From CAWFYI01 sp963820105 (GTDB taxonomy: Bacteria; Patescibacteriota; Saccharimonadia; Saccharimonadales; UBA4665): a stretch of 64,000 nt of DNA. This document shows positions 16,621 through 25,803 of the stretch, piece after piece. The notes below the pieces were generated by a model. That model did not search any database and had not been told where the DNA came from. It was given only the letters and a program-made list of their open reading frames with translations. The first letter of the stretch is position 1. Each line of letters begins with the position of its first letter. The stretch lies in contig CAWFYI010000003.1 in NCBI GenBank assembly GCA_963820105.1, forward strand, positions 1-64,000. Reading direction: 5' to 3'. The translations under genes and the position numbers were made by a program.

Positions 16621-18950
16621 AAAGCATGAGGTCGGTGGTAGCGCCGGCCGCCGGCTTATTACCAAGGGTGCTTTGCTTTCTACTTTTAACGATATTCTTA
16701 GCTTCTCAGCTGGGAGCGATAGCCGAGGCCGATATGCAACCCTACACGCAACCCCAGCTTTTCCAGGCAGGAGTAGGTTACTTCAATGTTGACGATTGCA
16801 GTCCCGGAGCCTCAGCCAGCGCCACGCCAAGCGCAGGCGGAGGAGGCGCGGGCGGCGGCCTAGTATGGCCCTTCGCCACCAAGAGTAGTTCTCAGTATAA
16901 CCGGGTGGACGAGGGCTGGGACATCCAGGATAAACCCAGCGCCGACATCTACGCTATAGGGCCCGGCACCTTAGACGTATACCTTAAGGATACTGGCAAC
17001 TTTGGTGACGACTACCCTGTAGAACATATGGATAACGCCCTCGCGGCGTCGGCAGGCTTCGATACTAACTGGGTATACTACGGGCATGTGCACATACTTC
17101 CCGGCTTGAAAGGAAAGCATGTGGATGCCGGCCAAAAAATTGCTACGGCCAATGGGCCGGGTGCCAGCATCCACAATCCTGAGAATGGCTCCGGCGCGGA
17201 CCCTGGCTGGTTGGAAATAGGCTTCGCTGTAGCCGGCACGGACCAACCTGTGGCTCATGCGACTGGCGAGGCCCCTAGTGCCGCCGGACAAAAAATGAAA
17301 GATTTGCTGCTTAGTGCACAGCCCAGTCCGGGCGCTGCTGTAGTTTCAAGTGCGCCGGGCACTCCATCCTGCGCCTGTACTTCAAGCGCTTCGTCTCTGG
17401 TAGGTAATGGCGATGAGGATAAAATATGGAATTACTTCAAGAGCAAGGGTCTTAGTGATGAACAGGCAGCCGGGGTTCTGGGCAATATAGCCGACGAAAC
17501 GGGCAGCACGTGGGATCCCGAGATAGTCCAAGGCGGGGGACATTCCAGTACACAGCCAAAGACTGGCGGGGCGGACGGTTGGGGATTGGTGCAGTGGACA
17601 TATCCTTATCAGGATGTCAGTAAGCTTCTGCATGATAACCATGTAAGCGGAGCCCCGAATGAACTACAGACACAATTGGACCTGATCTGGGCGCAAATGA
17701 ACGGAACCAGCCCCACGGGTGTTAATAATATGGCTGGCGGGTTGAAGGGCATTAATGACGTTTCGCAAGCTGCCACTTACTTTTCCGATAACTTCGAGGG
17801 TGGCGTGCCGGGAAGCCGGGTCAGCGATGCCCTTGATGCCTACGCCAAGTACAAGGGCACCGGAGGTGGATCCACGGGTCCGACCAGTCCTTCGGGAGGC
17901 GGCAGTGTGACTACCAGCGATACGCTGAACGGCCACAAACTGCCTGCCACCGTCGGTGGCACCGGACTGGAAAGCTTCTTCTCGCATTACGCTCTTGGCA
18001 CACCGGCCAACCAGAATGAAGACAACTACTATATCACCATGCGCTGGCGCTATGACAAATGGAACTGGAACGGAACCTCGGTCCCTGGTCCGGAAAGCAT
18101 AGGATTTTATCAGGGTCACCCTAAGGTCCTAGTTACTAATCCAAGAAACCATAAGAGCATCATAGCCATAGCACTTGAGGCTGGTCCGGCACCGTGGACA
18201 GGAGTAGACCCTGCGTCTAACAATAACCCGAAGGAGGGCTGGACCAACCCGCAAGACGGTACACCGTCCCAGTATAAGGGCAGGGTTTCCGGCTTCCCGC
18301 CCCCGGCTACTCATGCACTAGGAGCTATACAGACCACACCAAGCACGGGCGATAAGCTGGAGTACGCATGGGCGCCGGATCAGAACGCTACGCCTGGCCC
18401 CACGAACTTGTCGGTCGATAACGCGGGGGGGGCGGGCTGCGCCACTGCCGGGACTACCGGCAGTGGTAGCAATTCTGATATCGTCAGCGTGGCGAAGCAG
18501 GAGCTTGCGCTGGGATTAAAAGGCACCGGCCCTCTCAATAATGGTGGCCCTGTCTGTAAATACGAAGGCAGCGGGTGTTCGGAGCCATGGTGCGCCGACT
18601 TCGTAAGCTGGGTCTACAAGACAGCAGGCAAGCCGTTCACCGGCGGACATGATGGGGGATGGCGTCTATCTTTGGCAAGTGAGGTCACTGGATACTTTCT
18701 AAGCCGAAAGGGCCAGCCAGATATCGGGTATGGCACGCCGTCCGGCGGTGATAAGATGGAGCCGGGGTGGACTGTGAGTTTCAGCGGCTCAGAGCCAGGC
18801 GACAGGGGCATCGGCCATGTAGGTATAGTGGTCAAAGTTAACAGTGATGGTACATTTGATTATATCGATGGCAACGGCGCGGGTGCGGGGGTTTCAGAAA
18901 ATAAGCACATACAGATGAGTTCGGCTATAGATTGGGGAGGATACAAATGA
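16617..18950 (+). CDS. Secreted multidomain peptidoglycan hydrolase (M23-like + phage-tail lysozyme + CHAP)
   Basis: A 777-residue exported wall hydrolase. Residues 1-40 are a signal peptide (LLPRVLCFLLLTIFLASQ). Residues about 80-215 resemble an M23/LytM domain (WPFATKSSSQYNRVDEGWDI, YGHVHIL), but Glu replaces the usual first zinc His, so it may be inactive. Residues about 262-415 match the phage-tail lysozyme domain (AAGVLGNIADETGSTWDPE, GWGLVQWTYPYQ). The C-terminus from about 640 is a CHAP amidase/endopeptidase (PWCADFVSWVYKTAG with the Cys, GIGHVGIVVKV with the His). The TTG start at 16617 overlaps the previous stop; ATG 16626 is an alternative. Placed in a T4SS locus, it probably opens the target cell wall. 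Confidence 0.87.
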   Translation: MKSMRSVVAPAAGLLPRVLCFLLLTIFLASQLGAIAEADMQPYTQPQLFQAGVGYFNVDDCSPGASASATPSAGGGGAGGGLVWPFATKSSSQYNRVDEGWDIQDKPSADIYAIGPGTLDVYLKDTGNFGDDYPVEHMDNALAASAGFDTNWVYYGHVHILPGLKGKHVDAGQKIATANGPGASIHNPENGSGADPGWLEIGFAVAGTDQPVAHATGEAPSAAGQKMKDLLLSAQPSPGAAVVSSAPGTPSCACTSSASSLVGNGDEDKIWNYFKSKGLSDEQAAGVLGNIADETGSTWDPEIVQGGGHSSTQPKTGGADGWGLVQWTYPYQDVSKLLHDNHVSGAPNELQTQLDLIWAQMNGTSPTGVNNMAGGLKGINDVSQAATYFSDNFEGGVPGSRVSDALDAYAKYKGTGGGSTGPTSPSGGGSVTTSDTLNGHKLPATVGGTGLESFFSHYALGTPANQNEDNYYITMRWRYDKWNWNGTSVPGPESIGFYQGHPKVLVTNPRNHKSIIAIALEAGPAPWTGVDPASNNNPKEGWTNPQDGTPSQYKGRVSGFPPPATHALGAIQTTPSTGDKLEYAWAPDQNATPGPTNLSVDNAGGAGCATAGTTGSGSNSDIVSVAKQELALGLKGTGPLNNGGPVCKYEGSGCSEPWCADFVSWVYKTAGKPFTGGHDGGWRLSLASEVTGYFLSRKGQPDIGYGTPSGGDKMEPGWTVSFSGSEPGDRGIGHVGIVVKVNSDGTFDYIDGNGAGAGVSENKHIQMSSAIDWGGYK

Positions 18951-20248
18951 ACTCGAGAAAATATGTAATCAGCATCGTAGTGTTTTGGATTATAGTCATA
19001 CTTTTCTTTATAATCGCCAGTCTTCTACACCGGCATAAGCATGTCGATCTATATAGGGCTGCGCCGGGCGGCACCAATATAGTGTTCCCGTACCTGGCCG
19101 GGTCGCATACCATAGACTACTTCACCGGCTCAAACTTCGCCGCATACGACACTAAAACCCAGACTACCAAGACCATCAGCCCGCAGTTTATCTTGCCAAC
19201 CGTAAGCCAAATGCGCTGGTCGAAAACCGGTGTATTATTTCAGGCGGGCGACTATTCGGCAACCGACAATCTCTACCCGGCCCTGATCAAAAAAGGCTTG
19301 CCGATCAACGCCGAGTACTGGTGGTTTTATGATTTTGCAACCCAGAAACTCAATACGGTGCTGACGCCCAATCCTATTAATGGCGTCATGGACGCCTTTT
19401 GGAACAGTTCAGGTGATAACTACTGTTATATAGGCGAAGACGGGCGGCTTTACGTGTCTGATTTAACACACTCTGTCGGAAAGGTCGGATCCGATGCAAG
19501 AATCAAACAATTCAACGGCACGACCATAACCCTAGCCCAAGGATCTATGCTAAGACAAATAAGCACTGATGGTCATTATGGTAAGACTTTTGTTGACGAC
19601 AATTTACAGGATGCTTACGTATCTCCGGACGGCAAGACCATAGCATACGTATTGAACACCCACCCGGATTCCAGCAGTGTTGTTCCGGGCGATTTGTACA
19701 AGGTTGACCCCGCAACAGGAAAGTCGCACATGGTTCTTTCCGGGTTCAGCGGCGCAATGGCGGGTAGTGGTGGAAACCTTTATGCCGGGTATTCCGACAG
19801 TGATGGCAAAAATTATCTTCAGCTCTATCCCGAAAATGGAAAACCGATTGACTATTCCTTGGGTGCGTCTTTGAACAGGGGTGATCTTATAAGCACGGTA
19901 CTGCCTGTGAGCCCACGGCTTATATATGTGGTCTCAAAATCAACCAACCTGGTCGAGATAACGAACCAGGAAAAGCCTGTTTCAACTCCTGTAAGCTACA
20001 GGTATAAGATCCAGACCGATCTATATGAGAATGGGTTCGAGATACATTATGACCCCTATAAAAACACGTATGAGATAGATATATCCGCCAATCCTTTCAC
20101 TACATATCAGAACGCCGCCCTGGAATATATACGTGCCCAGCGAGTCGATCCAAATCAGATTAATATAATATGGCGAGGATACGAGGGTGTTAATACTACA
20201 AACCCTGCTGTAGACACTACGCCAATCAGCTCCATACCGCCAGCTTGA
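18947..20248 (+). CDS. Membrane-anchored propeller-like protein of the T4SS locus
   Basis: About 433 residues from ATG 18947, which overlaps the preceding TGA and follows GGGAGG. An in-frame TTG at 18932 is less likely. There is one N-terminal membrane helix (VISIVVFWIIVILFFIIASLL); the rest is extracytoplasmic and has the look of a beta-propeller, with repeats such as DAYVSPDGKTIAYVLN and NLYAGYSDSDGKNYLQLYPE. No enzymatic motif is seen. It closes the plus-strand T4SS operon and converges on recF. The role is unknown, perhaps a scaffold or sensor on the cell surface. Confidence 0.65.
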   Translation: MNSRKYVISIVVFWIIVILFFIIASLLHRHKHVDLYRAAPGGTNIVFPYLAGSHTIDYFTGSNFAAYDTKTQTTKTISPQFILPTVSQMRWSKTGVLFQAGDYSATDNLYPALIKKGLPINAEYWWFYDFATQKLNTVLTPNPINGVMDAFWNSSGDNYCYIGEDGRLYVSDLTHSVGKVGSDARIKQFNGTTITLAQGSMLRQISTDGHYGKTFVDDNLQDAYVSPDGKTIAYVLNTHPDSSSVVPGDLYKVDPATGKSHMVLSGFSGAMAGSGGNLYAGYSDSDGKNYLQLYPENGKPIDYSLGASLNRGDLISTVLPVSPRLIYVVSKSTNLVEITNQEKPVSTPVSYRYKIQTDLYENGFEIHYDPYKNTYEIDISANPFTTYQNAALEYIRAQRVDPNQINIIWRGYEGVNTTNPAVDTTPISSIPPA

Positions 20249-20263
20249 TCCTAATATAACTTT

Positions 20264-21313
20264 TTACTTCAACGGAATGATATTCGTGCTTTCGGTGAAG
20301 TGGCCGACTACGGCGTCGGCGTCGGTGGTAGTTATGAACGTCTGGTACGGCGCCAGGTAGTCGGTCAGAGCATGGCGGCGTTTGCCGTCCAGCTCGCTGA
20401 ATACATCGTCCAGTAAAAACAGCGGGGGTGTTCCGCGCAGTTCCTCGATGATCTTCAGCTCGATGATCTTCAGGGCCAGCACAGCGGTGCGGATTTCGCC
20501 GCGCGAGGCGGCTTCCTGCGCCGGTCGTCCATCGAACTCGGCGGCCAGGTCCTCGCGGTGCGGTCCAGCGCCAGTGAAGCCTCGCGCGCGGTCCAGTTCC
20601 AGCTCGTTTTCCAGTTCCTTTAGTAGCCTGGTCTCGTAGTTATCTGGCGTCCAGCGGCTCCGGTACTCCACCGTAAACTTCATTCTCGTGCCGGATAGTT
20701 TGCGATACAGTTTGGCGGCGTCTTGGTCCAGGCGTTCTGCTAGTTCGTGGCGGCACCGGACTATCTGCCCGGCTAGTTCGCTCAGGCGCACATCCCAGGG
20801 AAATATCCGGCTTTGTGTGCCGTGCTGTTTCAACAAACTGTTGCGCTGAGCCAGAGCTCGCCGGTATTTGCGCCTGAGCGCACCGTATCCAGGCATCGTT
20901 TGTTCAAGCATATCATCCAGGTAGTCCCGCCGGCGTTCCGGGCCGCCGGACAGCATGCGCAGGTCCTCCGGCTCAAACAACGCTGTAGGTAGTGTGTGTG
21001 GCTGGCTAAGACGCTTGTAAGTCTTTCCATCAAGCTCATAAACCTTGTTGCGTTCCGGTTCCAGGGTGAGCTTGACTGTGCGCTGGCCGCCGTTGTCTAT
21101 ATGGGCGTCCAGGCGCGCCCAGGACTTATTGAACATGACCAATTCCTGGTCGCGTGCGCGGTACGAACCGCCGCGCGCCAGTACTAGAAGCGCCTCTAAC
21201 AAATTTGTCTTGCCGCTGGCATTGGGGCCGACAATAATGTTTACTCCGCTACTAAGCTCGAACGACGAATCTCTATAGGAGCGGAAATTCTGCAGCCTTA
21301 TGTCCGTGATCAT
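20264..21313 (-). CDS. recF: DNA replication and repair protein RecF
   Basis: SMC-like ATPase that helps load RecA at single-strand gaps during repair. It has 349 residues, with Walker A IIVGPNASGKTNLLEALL at about 26-43, a signature-region sequence FTGAGPHREDLA near 245, and Walker B/D-loop LFLLDDVFSELDGKRRHAL near 305. The start is the ATG at 21313. It follows dnaN by 17 nt on the same strand in the classic dnaA-dnaN-recF order. Confidence 0.96.
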   Translation of the reverse strand: MITDIRLQNFRSYRDSSFELSSGVNIIVGPNASGKTNLLEALLVLARGGSYRARDQELVMFNKSWARLDAHIDNGGQRTVKLTLEPERNKVYELDGKTYKRLSQPHTLPTALFEPEDLRMLSGGPERRRDYLDDMLEQTMPGYGALRRKYRRALAQRNSLLKQHGTQSRIFPWDVRLSELAGQIVRCRHELAERLDQDAAKLYRKLSGTRMKFTVEYRSRWTPDNYETRLLKELENELELDRARGFTGAGPHREDLAAEFDGRPAQEAASRGEIRTAVLALKIIELKIIEELRGTPPLFLLDDVFSELDGKRRHALTDYLAPYQTFITTTDADAVVGHFTESTNIIPLK

Positions 21314-21330
21314 ACCGGTATTGTATATGC

Positions 21331-22422
21331 CTAGCTCTTCAGCGGCATAATAATATGCCTGTAGTCGTCATTGGCTGGGTCGTATATGAGCGTAGGCTCA
21401 AGTTTGCCATTGAACCCAAATACAACCTCTTCTCCGGTCAGAGCGCCTAGGGCATCGAGCAAGTAGCGTGAATTAAGTGTGATGCTGCCGTCGGCGGTTA
21501 TTTTAGCGTCAGCGGTAGCGGTGTTCTTGCCAAGTTGGGAGGCAACAGAGCGTATGCTTAGGTTTTTGGCTGATTTATCGAGTTCTATGGTCACGCTACC
21601 TGCGCTTTCGCGGGCAAACAAACTAGAAACCTTGGTCACGTTAATAAAATCGGCTTTTTTTAAAGTAGCTTTGGATTTGAATGTATTGGGGATTAGTTTT
21701 TTATAATCAGGGTATTTTCCGTCCAGTAGGCGGGTTACCAACTCTATGTCGCCTACTTGGAAGAGTATTTGTTGTTCGTCGTGTGTTATTTTTACTTGGT
21801 CGTCCGTTTCGCCGAGCACCCTTAACAAGTCCTGCATGGCTGAAGCTGGTACAAGCAGGTGGATATTTTCTTTGTTTTTGCCCAGCCCCTTTTCCGCGAG
21901 GCGGTAGCTGTCTGTCGCAGCCATTGAAAGAGTGCCCTCTGCTGTTTGCAGAAGTACTCCTGTTAAAACTGGTCGTGTTTCGTCGGCTGAAGCCGCAAAC
22001 ACTACTTGTTGTAGGGCTTTTTTAAACTCGGGCCCGGGAACGCTCCATTTTTTGCCAGAGGAAATAGCTGGCATAACTGGGAAATCATCGGCCATTATAC
22101 CGTTTACCACGGATTTATATTGGTCAGTGGAAACATGAAGTTTGGTTTCTTGAAGGTCTAGCTCTATAACCCCTCCAGGAAGGCTGCTAACGAAATCCTG
22201 CATAAGCCGAGCGGGGACGGTGATAGACCCTTCTTCAGAAACTTTGGCGCCGATCAGATGGGTTATGGCTATATCAAGGTTGGTAGCTGACAAACTCAAT
22301 CGATTATTGCTGGTTTTTATCAAAACATTGGAGAGTATGGGGAGGGTGCCGCGGTTATTGGCGACTTTAGCCACTGAGTTTAGTGCGCGATTGAGGTTTT
22401 CTTGTGTAACTTGTAGCTTCAT
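21331..22422 (-). CDS. dnaN: DNA polymerase III beta subunit (sliding clamp)
   Basis: Ring-shaped processivity clamp, 363 residues and full length. It starts MKLQVTQENLNRALNSVAKV and shows PARLMQDFVSSLPGGVIEL, FAASADETRPVLTGVLLQ and MAATDSYRLAEK, and ends with the clamp-typical YRHIIMPLKS. The ATG is preceded by AGAAGGGT. It lies between dnaA and recF. Confidence 0.97.
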   Translation of the reverse strand: MKLQVTQENLNRALNSVAKVANNRGTLPILSNVLIKTSNNRLSLSATNLDIAITHLIGAKVSEEGSITVPARLMQDFVSSLPGGVIELDLQETKLHVSTDQYKSVVNGIMADDFPVMPAISSGKKWSVPGPEFKKALQQVVFAASADETRPVLTGVLLQTAEGTLSMAATDSYRLAEKGLGKNKENIHLLVPASAMQDLLRVLGETDDQVKITHDEQQILFQVGDIELVTRLLDGKYPDYKKLIPNTFKSKATLKKADFINVTKVSSLFARESAGSVTIELDKSAKNLSIRSVASQLGKNTATADAKITADGSITLNSRYLLDALGALTGEEVVFGFNGKLEPTLIYDPANDDYRHIIMPLKS

Positions 22423-22653
22423 TACAAACCCTTCTATTAATAACTAAATAAATTAAAAAACTTTGTTGTTATTAGGGTTGTGGAATGTGGGTAAAAAAAC
22501 CGGCTCAACAGAGAGAAAACCCTGAAATTGCTTGTGGGAAAGGTTTGGTAAAGTGTGGGGAGAGAATTTGTATAACTAACACCCGCTATAAAACCAGGCA
22601 CAGTTTGTGCACAGTAACCCCCCACTAATACCACAGGATTTCCCCAGACGACA
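22423..22653. other. dnaA-dnaN intergenic region, AT-rich, possible origin element
   Basis: This 231-bp gap starts (22431-22473) with an A/T tract that could serve as an unwinding element. A near-consensus DnaA box in minus orientation lies at 22486-22494 (TGTGGGTAA, one mismatch), and there are several weaker TGTGG-containing 9-mers. In many bacteria the origin lies on one or both sides of dnaA, so this may cooperate with 24043-24326. No gene is seen. Confidence 0.4.
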
Positions 22654-24042
22654 TTAAGCATACAAATGCTCCTTGATTTCAGATATTGCCATGCGTAAAG
22701 ACGCGTCGGCGCGAGCCTCACGGTCAATTTTGTCTACGGAATGAATAGCGGTCGTATGATCTTTACGGCCAAGCTCCCTGGCTATCTTCGGAAAACTTAA
22801 TTTAAGTTCAGAACGCAATATATACATAGCAACCTGTCGCGGCACCACTATATCTTTGTCGCGCTTAGGGCCCACTATATCCTCCATAGACACCTGGAAA
22901 TGCCGCGCTGTACGCTCGATTATCTGCTTGGCGCTCAAGTGCTTAGGTCTGGTTTTGTTGACGCTCAGCAAGCTGGATGCGATGGCTAGTGTGGGTTCCA
23001 AACCGCGCATTTCACAATAAGCCAATAATTGGTTTAACGCCCCTTCTAATTCCCGGATATTGGTCTGCATACTAGTGGCCAAATATTCTACTACTTCATT
23101 GTCTAGCTCACTGTCGTGGTAGCCGGCTTTTGTCTGAACTATTGCACAACGCGTTTCAAAATCCGGCACCTGCATATCAATCCCCATCCCCCCTGTAAAA
23201 CGCGACTTGAGACGGTCTTCCAGGGTAGGAATGTTCTTCGGCGGCTTGTCGGCACTTAGGATTATTTGTTTGTTGGCCTCGTGCAAAGCGTTAAACGTAT
23301 GAAAAAATTCTTCCTGGACCTTCTCTTTTCCAGCTATGAACTGTACATCATCCACGATTAGCACATCGGCGGTGCGGTAGTGCCTGGCAAAAGCAGCGGT
23401 CTTGCGAAAACGCAAAGCGTCTACAAACTCCTGCACGAATTGCTCGGTAGATATATAAAGCACCCTGGAGTCCGGGTTCCTGGCCGCAAGAGTATTACCC
23501 ACAGCTTGGATTAAGTGGGTTTTTCCTATGCCCACGCCGCCATACAGGAAGAGGGGATTGTATTTGGCGCCAGGTTTCTGGGCTACTGACTGGCAGGCCG
23601 CGAACGCCAGCTCGTTCCCGTCGCCAACCACGAAATTATCGAAAGTATAGCGTTCGTTCAACCCCTGGCGGTAGGAGTGTCCTAAACCGTTGCCGGCACT
23701 GGCGGGAGTGTCCGGCTTGGGGGCCGCCTTAATCTCGGCTGCCGGCTCAACAACTTCTCTGTATTCAGAACGGCTCTTACTGGTTTGTGCCGAGACCGTG
23801 TACTCTATGTTGTTGACCGCGACACCATTTTTATCCAAGGTTTTGGTTATAAGATCGCCGTACTTACGCTCCAATTGCTGTTTGATAAAGATATTGGGAA
23901 CGCCCACTACCAGATTATCACCCTCGTGTTTGATAAGGTTCGTGTTTTTAAACCAGGTAACGTAATTGCCGTGTGAAACAGACAGCTCGATTTCTCCTAG
24001 AACAGTCTGCCATAAGACACCTGGCTGCATAGCACTCCCCAT
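22654..24042 (-). CDS. dnaA: Chromosomal replication initiator DnaA
   Basis: AAA+ initiator that binds DnaA boxes and opens the origin. It has 462 residues. Domain I starts LWQTVLGEIELSVSHGNYVTWF; the AAA+ core has Walker A LYGGVGIGKTHLIQAVGN at about 165-182 and Walker B VLIVDDVQFIAGKEKVQEEF; the C-terminal domain IV carries the DNA-binding signature LGRKDHTTAIHSVDKI. Starts are possible at ATG 24042 or 24030; neither has a strong Shine-Dalgarno. Putative DnaA boxes lie immediately upstream, as expected for autoregulation. Confidence 0.97.
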   Translation of the reverse strand: MGSAMQPGVLWQTVLGEIELSVSHGNYVTWFKNTNLIKHEGDNLVVGVPNIFIKQQLERKYGDLITKTLDKNGVAVNNIEYTVSAQTSKSRSEYREVVEPAAEIKAAPKPDTPASAGNGLGHSYRQGLNERYTFDNFVVGDGNELAFAACQSVAQKPGAKYNPLFLYGGVGIGKTHLIQAVGNTLAARNPDSRVLYISTEQFVQEFVDALRFRKTAAFARHYRTADVLIVDDVQFIAGKEKVQEEFFHTFNALHEANKQIILSADKPPKNIPTLEDRLKSRFTGGMGIDMQVPDFETRCAIVQTKAGYHDSELDNEVVEYLATSMQTNIRELEGALNQLLAYCEMRGLEPTLAIASSLLSVNKTRPKHLSAKQIIERTARHFQVSMEDIVGPKRDKDIVVPRQVAMYILRSELKLSFPKIARELGRKDHTTAIHSVDKIDREARADASLRMAISEIKEHLYA

Positions 24043-24326
24043 TTACTTTTCGTACTCTTAATATACGGAATCTATCATAAGTTTTCCACAAAGAATCGAC
24101 AAGCATAGGCGTAAAGGCCGGGAAAAACAGCACCAGAGGGAAAATTATACACAAGCCAAAATCACCCCAGTTAAATTGTGGACAAAAGCCTTTATGTAGT
24201 GGATAACCCTCGACCGAAAGGCGGATAAACATTGTTAAAACCACACGCTGGCGGCCGATGGGTGCAACTCTTTACATACAGGGGCAAAACAGCTATAGTC
24301 TTACAGATACGAACCGATAGGAATAT
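24043..24326. other. oriC: Putative replication origin (oriC) between dnaA and rpmH
   Basis: This 284-bp gap between divergent dnaA and rpmH contains four 9-mers one mismatch from the DnaA box TTATCCACA: TTTTCCACA at 24082-24090 (+), TTATACACA at 24145-24153 (+), TGTGGACAA at 24177-24185 (-), and AGTGGATAA at 24198-24206 (-). The surrounding sequence is AT-rich. The flanking gene order is the classic origin neighbourhood. The rpmH promoter occupies the right end. Confidence 0.65.
24271..24299 (+). promoter_or_regulatory. rpmH operon promoter
   Basis: TTTACA at 24271-24276, a 17-nt spacer and TATAGT at 24294-24299. The start codon at 24327 follows after about 20 nt of leader, which contains AGGA as a ribosome binding site. 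Confidence 0.7.
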
Positions 24327-24464
24327 ATGCCGAAACGGACCCACCAGCCCAAGAAACGATCACGCGCCCGCGAGCACGGCTTTTTGAAACGCATGGCCAC
24401 CAAGAGCGGCCGGAACGTCCTGAAGCGACGCCGCGACAAAAAGCGCGCCAAACTCTCTGCATGA
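24327..24464 (+). CDS. rpmH: 50S ribosomal protein L34
   Basis: A very short, highly basic 45-residue protein starting [19 protein letters not shown] and continuing [20 protein letters not shown], the unmistakable L34 pattern. It is followed by rnpA with a 4-nt ATGA overlap, the usual pairing. Confidence 0.97.
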   Translation: MPKRTHQPKKRSRAREHGFLKRMATKSGRNVLKRRRDKKRAKLSA

Positions 24465-24799
24465 TCGGACGCGCCCACCGGTTCCATGGACATAATGCGC
24501 TTAACGGCGTCTATCGCCGCGGCAGAACTGTCCGCGCCTCTTTAATGAGTCTGCGCATTGCCGCCCGTGATTCTAAAAAACCTTACCGCGTGGCGGTGGT
24601 GGTCAGCCGCAAGGTCAATAAATCGGCGGTGATACGCAACCGTATACGCAGACGCGTCTACGCGGCGGTTAGAAAGACTGCTACAGAAGTGAATCCGGGG
24701 ACCGATCTGGTCTTCACCGTCTTCAGCGACAAGGTGAGGGAAGTACCGGCGGATGAACTGCAAGAAATAGTCGCCGGGCTGCTCGGCAAAGCCGCCTGA
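24461..24799 (+). CDS. rnpA: Ribonuclease P protein component
   Basis: Protein subunit that helps the RNase P ribozyme remove 5' leaders from tRNA precursors. It has 112 residues and contains the family core: [38 protein letters not shown] and [10 protein letters not shown] (the RNR region). Its ATG overlaps the rpmH stop. Confidence 0.93.
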   Translation: MIGRAHRFHGHNALNGVYRRGRTVRASLMSLRIAARDSKKPYRVAVVVSRKVNKSAVIRNRIRRRVYAAVRKTATEVNPGTDLVFTVFSDKVREVPADELQEIVAGLLGKAA

Positions 24800-24837
24800 T
24801 GCCGCTGGGTCCACCGCGGAACATCGGTCAAGCATGA

Positions 24838-24843
24838 TATAGT
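24838..24843 (+). promoter_or_regulatory. Extended -10 box before yidC
   Basis: TGA plus TATAGT ends 9 nt before the ATG at 24853, and no Shine-Dalgarno fits in that gap. This is another candidate leaderless start. Confidence 0.5.
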
Positions 24844-24852
24844 AATAGGCAA

Positions 24853-25803
24853 ATGTTCACAACCCTGATCGTCCAACCGCTTTTTAACCTATTGGTGCTG
24901 ATTTACGCGCTTCTGCCCGGCCATAACTTCGGCTTTGCCCTGGTAATTTTCACCATAATCATCCGTCTGATTCTGTGGCCATTGGTAAAAAAACAGCTGC
25001 ACCAGGCTCGCGCTATGCGCGAACTTCAGCCGGAGATTAAGAAAGTCAAACAGGCTACCAAGGGCGACCGCCAGAAAGAATCCCAGATGCTCATGGAGCT
25101 GTACAAAGAGAAGGGCATCAACCCGATTGGTACCCTGCCCACGCTCATCGTACAGGTGGTAGTGCTGATAGGCCTCTACAGCGGTTTGCGCCGGATCATC
25201 GCCGACCCGCACAGTTTGATTAGTTTCTCGTACCCGGCAATCCAGCATATGGGCTGGATGCGGCATCTGGCGCACGACATACATGCGTTCGACGACACGT
25301 TGTTCGGCTGGGTCGACTTGAGCCGCGCGGCCCTGACCAAAGGCATGCCCATCTACTGGCCGGCGATGCTCATCGTCTTGGGCAGTGCTATCGCCCAATT
25401 TTTCCAGGGCCGGCAGCTGATGCCAGCCGACAAAGAAAAGAAAGGCCTGCGCACCATCCTCAAACAGGCCAGCGGCGGCAACCAGGCCGACCAGTCCGAG
25501 ATCAATGCCGCAGTAGGCCGCAGCACGATGTACTTGTTGCCGTTCATGATTTTCTTCTTCACGGTCAGCCTGGCCTCGGCACTAAGCCTGTACTGGCTGA
25601 TAAGCGGCTTGGTGGCCTACATACAGCAAAGCATCATCCTGAACCGCGATGAAGAAGAGATGGAAGACATCGCCGACAAACCCACGGGCAAAAACGTTTC
25701 CAGCATTCCGGAAGCTGAAATCGTCGAGGTATTGGACAAGGCTTCCGCCAAGACGAAGAAATCTGCCAAGCGAAAGACCAGAAAACAGAGGCGCAAGAAA
25801 TGA
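24853..25803 (+). CDS. yidC: Membrane protein insertase YidC/Oxa1
   Basis: Inserts and folds inner-membrane proteins alone or with Sec. It has 316 residues with the Oxa1 core: a first helix near residues 5-25, FALVIFTIIIRLILWPLVKK with the conserved membrane-embedded Arg, a charged loop ARAMRELQPEIKKVKQ, and further helices (LIVQVVVLIGLYSGL, MYLLPFMIFFFTVSLASALS, LYWLISGLVAYIQQ). It ends in a very basic tail, typical for ribosome contact. No large periplasmic domain. The ATG of jag overlaps its stop. Confidence 0.93.
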   Translation: MFTTLIVQPLFNLLVLIYALLPGHNFGFALVIFTIIIRLILWPLVKKQLHQARAMRELQPEIKKVKQATKGDRQKESQMLMELYKEKGINPIGTLPTLIVQVVVLIGLYSGLRRIIADPHSLISFSYPAIQHMGWMRHLAHDIHAFDDTLFGWVDLSRAALTKGMPIYWPAMLIVLGSAIAQFFQGRQLMPADKEKKGLRTILKQASGGNQADQSEINAAVGRSTMYLLPFMIFFFTVSLASALSLYWLISGLVAYIQQSIILNRDEEEMEDIADKPTGKNVSSIPEAEIVEVLDKASAKTKKSAKRKTRKQRRKK

